The position numbers and the translations under genes were made by a program. Below the pieces are notes generated by a model that saw nothing but the letters and a program-made list of their open reading frames with translations, made no database searches and was not told the origin of the DNA. A stretch of DNA of 6,178 nucleotides from an uncultured Erythrobacter sp. (GTDB lineage: Bacteria > Pseudomonadota > Alphaproteobacteria > Sphingomonadales > Sphingomonadaceae): NCBI GenBank assembly GCA_947258465.1, contig CAMYIQ010000215.1, forward strand, positions 1-6,178. The letters are read 5' to 3'. How positions within the stretch are numbered: position 1 is the stretch's first letter; each line of letters starts with the position of its first letter. Positions 1-4,462 of this stretch are shown here, in pieces.

Positions 1-251
1 AGCTCGAGCTCGAAATCGGTACGACCATGCGCGAGCGGCTGGACGATGTTCACGTGCAAGCCACGCGCAATCTGTGCGAATTTCTCTCTCCCTATGAAGA
101 CCGGTTGCAGTCCCGCGGGCTCAGCTCGAAGGGCTTGGCGGAGATGCTCCATCTTTCCATCATCGGTCTGAAGCTCAGTTCGACGAGCTGCGAGCAGATC
201 AAAACTGTAGTTGCGTCCCTCAAGGCCTGCCTCCTCGCGGTAACCGATTAG
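1..251 (+). CDS. Probable TetR/AcrR-family regulator, C-terminal part (5' end outside window)
   Basis: The reading frame is already open at base 3 and ends at a TAG at 249-251, so only the last 82 residues are visible; the ATG at 27 is probably internal. The visible part is all helical in character. Its last 45 residues (GLSSKGLAEMLHLSIIGLKL, then a short SSTS turn and a leucine-rich final helix) match the usual end of TetR regulators, where an 'A..L..ai.GLK' helix is followed by one more helix. That domain binds the ligand and dimerises; the N-terminal DNA-binding domain would lie left of the window. Codon choice is ordinary for the region. No target gene can be named, because the gene points away from whatever lies upstream and the next genes are on the other strand. 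The family call rests on pattern alone, and another all-helical protein is possible. Confidence 0.5.
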   Translation, partial: LELEIGTTMRERLDDVHVQATRNLCEFLSPYEDRLQSRGLSSKGLAEMLHLSIIGLKLSSTSCEQIKTVVASLKACLLAVTD

Positions 252-256
252 GCGAT

Positions 257-281
257 CGGCCCGGCGAGCCGGCCGCTTTCT
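257..281 (+). terminator. Possible Rho-independent terminator after the TetR-like gene
   Basis: Six bases after the TAG stop, positions 257-275 can fold into a GC-rich stem of 7-8 pairs (CGG-CCGGC against GCCGGCCG) with one bulged C at 260 and a very small GA loop. It is followed by a weak T-rich stretch, CTTTCT (276-281). Position and GC content suit a terminator; the short loop and broken T tract weaken the call. Confidence 0.35.
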
Positions 282-654
282 CGGAGACCTCTGGGGAGAC
301 AGCTCGTATCCAGCGTGTCTTCGGTGACGCTCAGCGGTTCGGGATAGGGTCCGCGCCGGGCAGGCCGGACCGTCGGTGTCCTGGATCGAAGCTACCAGAC
401 CATGCGGATCACGCGGCTTGTGCACGCGGAAATGTGGGATGTTGCAGACGAAGCTGGGTGTAGGGGTCGACCTTCACCGCCGCCCGGCCCTGCTGCTCGC
501 AAGGCAACGTCAGCCAGAATACGGCCATGCGTTCGCGAATTAACGACGCGACAAGCCGACTCGGCAACTGGTATGGAAAACCTGCCCTATATTTCTGCCC
601 CACACGGGCGCACGCCTTCTTCTCAAAGTGCCGAAAGAAATCGGATAAGGGAGC
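282..654. other. Stretch without a supported gene between two convergent units
   Basis: Nothing recognisable is encoded here. A minus-strand frame at 409-603 (64 codons, ATG start, TGA stop) is open but shows no domain, no clear ribosome binding site and no family resemblance. Reading on in the neighbouring minus-strand frame gives a further open stretch towards 260, which would fit either chance openness in GC-rich DNA or a decayed gene with a frameshift. A plus-strand frame starting at 402 runs through the tRNA gene, so it is not real. The stretch separates the end of the plus-strand TetR-like gene from the 3' end of the minus-strand tRNA-Gln gene. Confidence 0.5.
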
Positions 655-729
655 TGGCTGGGGTGGCAGGGATCGAACCTGCGAATGTCGGTACCAAAAA
701 CCGATGCCTTACCACTTGGCTACACCCCA
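655..729 (-). tRNA. tRNA-Gln (anticodon TTG), CCA encoded
   Basis: Read on the minus strand, this 75-nt sequence folds as a complete tRNA. The acceptor stem is TGGGGTG (729-723) against CACCCCA (665-659). The anticodon stem TCGGT/ACCGA encloses the loop TTTTGGT, giving anticodon TTG, which reads CAA and CAG. The T arm contains the standard GGTTCGATCC. The weak U1-A72 first pair and G73 discriminator are glutaminyl-tRNA features. The terminal CCA is encoded in the DNA (complement of 655-657). The gene starts 14 bp beyond the stop of the transporter gene on the same strand, so it may be transcribed with it, processed from that transcript, or driven by its own promoter inside the transporter's last codons. 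Confidence 0.97.
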
Positions 730-742
730 GCAGGTGCGCGCC

Positions 743-748
743 CCTATA
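743..748 (-). promoter_or_regulatory. Candidate -10 box for tRNA-Gln
   Basis: The minus strand reads TATAGG at 748-743, overlapping the TAG stop of the transporter gene. A start about 7 nt downstream, near 736, would leave a leader of roughly 7 nt before the tRNA 5' end at 729, a normal arrangement for tRNA genes. The matching -35 position holds CTTCCC, which is poor, so the call depends on spacing and the -10 only. Confidence 0.3.
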
Positions 749-2153
749 GCGTGTCCGGCGCGGAAGGGAAGGGGGTGGGCTCGGATTGCATGCGGCGTTC
801 GGCAAGCTCGCCTTCGAATCGTGCGATCGTCCGGCGGTCGAGCTTGTAGAAGAGCATCGCCACGCCTGCGGGAATGATCATCGCAGCGGGTACTATCGCG
901 AAGGCAAGGTCGATACCGAACTTGGCCGAATCGGTCTGAACGGCCCCCGCCTCGAACCCGGTCAGCGCGAACAGCATACCCGGCAGCGCCGCCCCGACCG
1001 CCACACCGGTCTTGATCGCGAAAACCGCGCCGGACACGGCCAGGCCGGTCATCTGTCGGCCCGTCGACCAGTCGAGATATTCGGCAATGTCGGTGAACAT
1101 CGAATAAGCGAGCATCATCATCATGCCGAGGCCCACCCCGACGAACACTTGTGCGATCGTTTGCGGCCAGATCGCATCGAGCGGCATCAGATGGAAAATC
1201 GCAATCGCAGCAACTTCGAGCGCGCCGGCGAAGATCAGCAGATGGGCCTTGTCGAATCGGCGCGCCATGGAGGCCGCGAAAACGACTCCGGCCAACTGGC
1301 CCACTGCGAAGGCTGTGTAGAAAAGGCCGATCCGGTCGAGGAACAGGAAGATCGGCGCGCCATCGTCGCCCGCCACATAGCGGAACCAGAACAGCGCACT
1401 GCTCGCGCGCGAGGCCAGGGCTACCGGGGTCAGCATCGCCGCGATGGCGACGGCTATCCAGGCTGGCGTGCGGACGAGCAATCTCACATCGTCGCGAATG
1501 CGCCCATTGGTCCGGGCCGGTGGAATTCTCTCTCTGCTCGAGGCGAATGCGATCAGCAGCGAAAGCGATCCGGCGCCGGCGATAATGAACATCGTCAGCA
1601 TGATGCCGCGCCGCTCGTCGCCTGCGCCTAGTTCGCGTACCAGCGTTGTCGCGATAACCGCCACCGCCACCACGGCCAGGGCGGAGAAAACCATGCGGTA
1701 GGCGGCGAAGGAGGAGCGTGTATCGGCATTGGGAGACACCACGCCCATCAGCGCCGAATAAGGCACATTGGTCGCGGTGAATGCGACCATCGTCAGCGTA
1801 TAGGTCACATACGCCCATACGAGCATTCCATTTTTCGACATGTCGGGTGCCGCGAAGATCGCCGCGCCGAACAGGCCGAACGGAACCGCGCCCCACAGCA
1901 GATAGGGGCGATAGCGCCCCCAGCGGCTGCGCGTCCGGTCTCCGATCGCGCCCATTACCGGGTCGGTCACGGCATCGAAGAACTTCGTCAGCAGCAGCAT
2001 GAGGCCCATCGCCGCCGGGCCGACACCCCCCAGCTCCACGAAAAAGTAGAGCAGGTAGATGTTGAAGAAATTGATGTAGAAGGACGATGCGAGATCGCCG
2101 ATCCCGTATCCGATCTTCTCCAGTCGCCCGGCGGCGGGGATCGGCTTACTCAC
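744..2153 (-). CDS. GPH/MelB-type sugar:cation symporter (MFS transporter)
   Basis: A 469-residue inner-membrane protein with about twelve hydrophobic segments, the normal size for the glycoside-pentoside-hexuronide:cation symporter family. The family signature is clear: FFDAVTDPVMGAIGDRTRSR at about 58-77, continuing into RWGRYRPY. Asp60 and Asp64 match the MelB cation-site residues Asp55 and Asp59, Asp20 (YGIGD) matches Asp19 of the sugar site, and Lys381 (AIKTG) lies where MelB has Lys377. The DIAEYLDWSTGRQ loop at 355-367 is also typical. It should take up a sugar or glycoside with H+ or Na+; the substrate cannot be read from sequence, and no sugar-metabolism gene lies nearby. The start is GTG at 2153: an in-frame TAA lies eight codons upstream with no other usual start between, and GGGAGAA (2167-2161) stands about 9 nt before it. 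It lies 69 bp downstream of the GST gene and may be co-transcribed. Confidence 0.92.
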   Translation of the reverse strand: MSKPIPAAGRLEKIGYGIGDLASSFYINFFNIYLLYFFVELGGVGPAAMGLMLLLTKFFDAVTDPVMGAIGDRTRSRWGRYRPYLLWGAVPFGLFGAAIFAAPDMSKNGMLVWAYVTYTLTMVAFTATNVPYSALMGVVSPNADTRSSFAAYRMVFSALAVVAVAVIATTLVRELGAGDERRGIMLTMFIIAGAGSLSLLIAFASSRERIPPARTNGRIRDDVRLLVRTPAWIAVAIAAMLTPVALASRASSALFWFRYVAGDDGAPIFLFLDRIGLFYTAFAVGQLAGVVFAASMARRFDKAHLLIFAGALEVAAIAIFHLMPLDAIWPQTIAQVFVGVGLGMMMMLAYSMFTDIAEYLDWSTGRQMTGLAVSGAVFAIKTGVAVGAALPGMLFALTGFEAGAVQTDSAKFGIDLAFAIVPAAMIIPAGVAMLFYKLDRRTIARFEGELAERRMQSEPTPFPSAPDTL

Positions 2154-2160
2154 AATTCGG

Positions 2161-2167
2161 TTCTCCC
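2161..2167 (-). promoter_or_regulatory. Ribosome binding site fixing the GTG start of the transporter
   Basis: The minus strand reads GGGAGAA, with its GGGAG core 9 nt before the GTG at 2153-2151. An ATG just upstream of this site is in another frame, and the transporter frame is closed by TAA a few codons earlier, so this site and the GTG are the only sensible start. Confidence 0.6.
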
Positions 2168-2177
2168 ATGCAACTTA

Positions 2178-2206
2178 TTGGGAGGTCATGGAAGGCGCGA
2201 AGTCAA
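2178..2206 (-). promoter_or_regulatory. Weak candidate promoter for the transporter gene
   Basis: In the 69-bp gap between the GST stop and the transporter start, the minus strand has TTGACT (2206-2201), five of six matches to a sigma-70 -35 box. Seventeen bases later comes TCCCAA (2183-2178), a poor -10. Alphaproteobacterial promoters often keep the -35 better than the -10, so separate transcription is possible, but read-through from the GST gene is equally likely. No convincing terminator stands in the gap. Confidence 0.25.
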
Positions 2207-2222
2207 GCCCGGGGCTGTGCGA

Positions 2223-3074
2223 TCAATATCGCTTGCCTGCGAAATCTGCGGCCGAGTGGCGTTCGCGTAGCTGCTCGTCGTCCTCGCCCCAGACCTTGTT
2301 GACGATGCGTCCGCGCCGCACTGCCGGGCGTTCGGCGATCTGTCTTACCCAGCGTTCCACATGTGCGTATTCCGGGATCGAAAGAAAGGTCTTCGCTTCG
2401 CCGTAGATCTCGCCGAAAACGAAGGGAGCGATCCAGGGATAGGCGGCGATGTCGGCGATCGTGTAATCCTTGCCGCCGAGGAATTCGCTATCCGCCAGGC
2501 GCTTGTCGGCAACGTCGAACAGGCGCTTGGTTTCCATCGCATAGCGGTTGATCGGATATTCGTATTTCTCCGGGGCATAGGCGTAGAAATGGCCGAAGCC
2601 GCCGCCGATGAAGGGCGCGCTGCCGACTTGCCAGAACAGCCAGCTCAGCACTTCCGCGCGGGTGCGGTCGGTGGGCAGGAAAGCGCCGAACTTTTCGGCC
2701 AGATGCATCAGGATCGCACCGCTTTCGAACACACGCACGGGCTCGCTGCCGCTGCGGTCGAGCAGGGCGGGGATCTTCGAATTGGGATTGAGACCGACGA
2801 AGCCCGAACCGAACTGGTCGCCATCGGAGATATCGATCGTCCAGGCGTCATATTCAGCGCCCGCATGGCCCGCCTCGAGCAGTTCCTCGAACATGATCGT
2901 TGCCTTCACCCCATTGGGCGTGGCGAGCGAATAGAGCTGGAAATCGTGCTGACCGACAGGCAGCTCCTGTTCCTCGCGCGCGCCGGATGTGGGGCGGTTT
3001 ATGCTGGCGAAGCGGCCACCGTTCTCGGCGTCGTGGGTCCAGACTTCGGGCGGCGTATAGGTGGGATCGGCCAA
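2223..3074 (-). CDS. yghU: YghU-type (Nu-class) glutathione S-transferase / GSH-dependent disulfide oxidoreductase
   Basis: A 283-residue cytosolic protein, close to E. coli YghU in length and resembling it along its whole course. Residues 1-45 form the YghU-specific N-terminal extension (VWTHDAENGGRFASINRPTSG). The thioredoxin-fold domain follows, with YSLATPNGVK at 48-57; in this class Thr52 and Asn54 replace the catalytic Tyr, Ser or Cys of other GSTs. NPNSKIPAL (96-104) carries the conserved cis-Pro, and ESGAI (117-121) contacts the glutathione gamma-glutamyl group. The helical domain includes GGGFGHFYAYAP (157-168) and the N-capping box YTIADIAAYPW (204-214). The C-terminal tail ERPAVRRGRIVN...EQLRERH is also YghU-like. 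Nu-class enzymes bind two glutathione molecules and reduce disulfides; the physiological substrate is unclear. The start is TTG at 3074: an in-frame TGA lies 10 codons upstream with no ATG or GTG between, and a strong AAAGGAGA precedes it. It is the first gene of the minus-strand group. Confidence 0.93.
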   Translation of the reverse strand: MADPTYTPPEVWTHDAENGGRFASINRPTSGAREEQELPVGQHDFQLYSLATPNGVKATIMFEELLEAGHAGAEYDAWTIDISDGDQFGSGFVGLNPNSKIPALLDRSGSEPVRVFESGAILMHLAEKFGAFLPTDRTRAEVLSWLFWQVGSAPFIGGGFGHFYAYAPEKYEYPINRYAMETKRLFDVADKRLADSEFLGGKDYTIADIAAYPWIAPFVFGEIYGEAKTFLSIPEYAHVERWVRQIAERPAVRRGRIVNKVWGEDDEQLRERHSAADFAGKRY

Positions 3075-3080
3075 ACTCGT

Positions 3081-3088
3081 TCTCCTTT
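3081..3088 (-). promoter_or_regulatory. Strong ribosome binding site fixing the TTG start of yghU
   Basis: The minus strand reads AAAGGAGA (3088-3081); the AGGAG core is 7 nt from the TTG at 3074-3072. This near-ideal site and spacing support TTG as the true start. Confidence 0.75.
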
Positions 3089-3132
3089 GGGCGGGATGGC
3101 TAGTTCACCCCGCCATTCGTCACAAGGTGGGG

Positions 3133-3156
3133 AACCGTGACAGCGATCCCACGGTT
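3133..3156. repeat. Inverted repeat AACCGTG-N10-CACGGTT upstream of topoisomerase IB
   Basis: Two perfect 7-bp arms, 3133-3139 and 3150-3156, are separated by 10 bases. Allowing a 3-nt bulge, GGGAAC before and GTTCCC after extend the pairing, so in RNA the block 3130-3162 could also form a hairpin just before the ATG at 3169. The arm-to-arm spacing, about two helical turns overall, suits an operator for a dimeric regulator. It lies in the shared region of two divergent genes. Confidence 0.4.
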
Positions 3157-3168
3157 GTTCCCTACGCT

Positions 3169-4170
3169 ATGACGAAGCTCATCTATGTCGACGACGATCT
3201 GCCCGGTATCACCCGGAAAGGGGCAGGCAAGGGATGGGCCTATTACGATGCCGAAGGTCGGCTGATTGCCGATCCGCAGGAGAAGAAACGGCTCAATGCG
3301 ATCGCGCTGCCCCCGGCCTATCGCGACGCCTGGTTCTGCCCGGCACCCAACGGCCATATCCTGGCGACCGGCGTGGATGTCAAGGGGCGCAAGCAATATC
3401 GCTACCACCCCGATTTCCGCGCGGCGCGAGAGGGCGAGAAGTTCGATAGCTGCGTGACCTTCGGAAGCCTGCTGCCGCTGGTCCGCAAGCGAGTGGAAGA
3501 CGATTTGCGGGGCCGCAAGCTGACTCGCGAGCGGGCGGTCGCCAGCGTCGTCCGTCTGCTCGATCTTGGCGCGGTGCGGGTCGGGAACGAAGGATATGCG
3601 CAGCGCAACCGGAGCTTCGGGGCAACCACCCTGCGGAAGCGCCATGCGGAGCTTACGGGCAACACGCTGCGGCTGCGCTACAAGGGGAAGGGCGGCAAAC
3701 TGCGTGAAGTAACGCTGTCGGATGGCAGTTTGACGCGGCTGGTGCGCAAGATGCAGGATTTGCCCGGCCAGAACCTGTTCAAATATGTGGACGAGGACGG
3801 CGATGTTCAGGCGGTCGGTTCTTCCGACGTCAACGAATACCTTGCCGAAACCATGGGCGAACGATTTACGGCCAAGAATTTCCGCACATGGCATGGCAGC
3901 GTGATGGCGTTTCAGTGCCTGCTCGAAGGCGCGGGAGAGTTGCCGATCAAGGCGCTGCTCGATTGCGTCGCGGACAAGCTCGGCAATACCCCCGCCGTCA
4001 CCCGCAAAAGCTATATCCATCCTGCCGTGATCGATCTGGTCGAACGGCAGGAAGAATGGCGCGCGAAAACGTGCCTTCCGCGCGCGACCAAATGGCTCAC
4101 CAGGGAAGAACGCGGCTTGATCGAACTGCTGCAGGAAAGCCCGGCCGCAGCGGATCTGCTCGCGGCCTAG
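3169..4170 (+). CDS. DNA topoisomerase IB (bacterial poxvirus-like type)
   Basis: A 333-residue enzyme that relaxes supercoiled DNA by cutting one strand through a 3'-phosphotyrosyl link, without ATP. The N-terminal domain begins LIYVDDDLPGITRKGAGKGW and contains ALPPAYRDAWFCPAPNGHIL (46-65), typical of this family. The catalytic domain carries Arg137 (VRVGNE), Lys174 (YKGKGGK), Arg239 (KNFRTWH), Asn273 (LGNTP) and the nucleophile Tyr282 (SYIHP). The first three share the numbering I recall for the Deinococcus radiodurans enzyme, and the Asn-to-Tyr spacing of nine is also kept. Asn in place of the His of eukaryotic and viral enzymes is normal in bacteria. The ATG at 3169 was chosen because it gives the family's usual N-terminus; the frame is open back to 3061, but that would overlap yghU. 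No Shine-Dalgarno sequence is seen, so initiation may be weak or leaderless. nadE follows after 43 bp. Confidence 0.95.
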   Translation: MTKLIYVDDDLPGITRKGAGKGWAYYDAEGRLIADPQEKKRLNAIALPPAYRDAWFCPAPNGHILATGVDVKGRKQYRYHPDFRAAREGEKFDSCVTFGSLLPLVRKRVEDDLRGRKLTRERAVASVVRLLDLGAVRVGNEGYAQRNRSFGATTLRKRHAELTGNTLRLRYKGKGGKLREVTLSDGSLTRLVRKMQDLPGQNLFKYVDEDGDVQAVGSSDVNEYLAETMGERFTAKNFRTWHGSVMAFQCLLEGAGELPIKALLDCVADKLGNTPAVTRKSYIHPAVIDLVERQEEWRAKTCLPRATKWLTREERGLIELLQESPAAADLLAA

Positions 4171-4187
4171 CTCGCAGCTTGCATCTA

Positions 4188-4204
4188 GTATCCTTTAGGG
4201 ATAC
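4188..4204. repeat. 17-bp palindrome just upstream of the HTH-NadE start (candidate operator)
   Basis: GTATCCTTTAGGGATAC is symmetric at seven of eight base pairs around the central T at 4196; only T4194/G4198 fails. It fills much of the 43-bp gap between the topoisomerase stop and ATG 4214, ending 9 bases before the ATG and overlapping the AGGGAT that would serve as ribosome binding site. It could be an operator for a dimeric HTH protein, possibly the one encoded immediately downstream. A possible -35 TTGCAT lies at 4179-4184, but no good -10 is seen. As RNA, a 6-bp stem with a 5-nt loop is also possible; it is too weak and lacks the T tract of a terminator. Confidence 0.45.
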
Positions 4205-4213
4205 CGAGCCTTC

Positions 4214-4462
4214 ATGCATGTGGCAGGTGCCAAGATACGCGCCTTTCGCGAAACCTATGATCCGCCGCTTAGTGCGGGGGAATTCGGGACGCGCTATGGC
4301 GATCCCGAACCCTGGCCCAGCCGCACGGTCTACGGCTGGGAAGCCAGGGGCAAGATTGCCCGGGCCTCGGTCCAGAAACGCCTCGCCGAACTCGGGATTT
4401 GCGAGCCGGCGGACTGGCTCGAGCCCGCTTCGAAAAATTCCGACGAGAAAGGTCCCGCCCCC
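4214..4462 (+). other. XRE-like helix-turn-helix segment fused in frame to NadE
   Basis: These 83 codons precede the expected NadE start in the same frame. Residues 6-14 (AKIRAFRET) suit the first helix, LSAGEFGTRYG (19-29) the second, and SRTVYGWEARG (36-46) the recognition helix with the 'tV..WE.G' pattern typical of Cro/CI proteins; SVQKRLAELGI (52-62) would be the next helix. A DPEPWP insert sits between helices 2 and 3. Residues 72-83 (ASKNSDEKGPAP) are polar and Pro-rich, like a linker. About 71% of the codons end in G or C, consistent with real coding sequence. The M. tuberculosis-type NadE has only a few residues before its HGFVR motif, so this is an added part. It could also be a separate small HTH gene whose stop codon is missing here. 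Confidence 0.6.

Larger units (their letters stand above)
3075..3168. promoter_or_regulatory. Divergent intergenic region between yghU and topoisomerase IB
   Basis: These 94 bases must hold the promoter of the minus-strand group and probably that of the topoisomerase. A minus-strand TTGTGA (3125-3120) is a possible -35 for yghU, but no good -10 lies at the right distance. On the plus strand no clear box pair is seen. The main structure is the inverted repeat at 3133-3156, listed separately. Confidence 0.4.

Noticed and set aside
381..391. GGATCGAA-like match to part of the tRNA T arm, considered as an att site
   Set aside because: Only eight contiguous bases match and the flanks do not; integration duplicates normally extend to the tRNA 3' end.
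628..648. Short hairpin CCGA/TCGG downstream of tRNA-Gln as terminator
   Set aside because: Only four base pairs and no T tract on the minus strand.
402..749. A 115-codon plus-strand frame
   Set aside because: It reads through the complete tRNA-Gln gene and has no domain or ribosome binding site.
709..1896. A 395-codon minus-strand frame overlapping the transporter in another register
   Set aside because: Very rich in Arg and Asp as expected of an out-of-frame reading, and it runs into the tRNA gene.
3985..4014. Asn273 where eukaryotic and viral type IB topoisomerases have His
   Set aside because: This substitution is normal in the bacterial branch (Deinococcus uses Asn280), so it does not mark an inactive or novel enzyme.
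3100..4020. A 306-codon minus-strand frame across topoisomerase IB
   Set aside because: Antisense shadow of a gene with all catalytic residues intact; no recognisable protein features.
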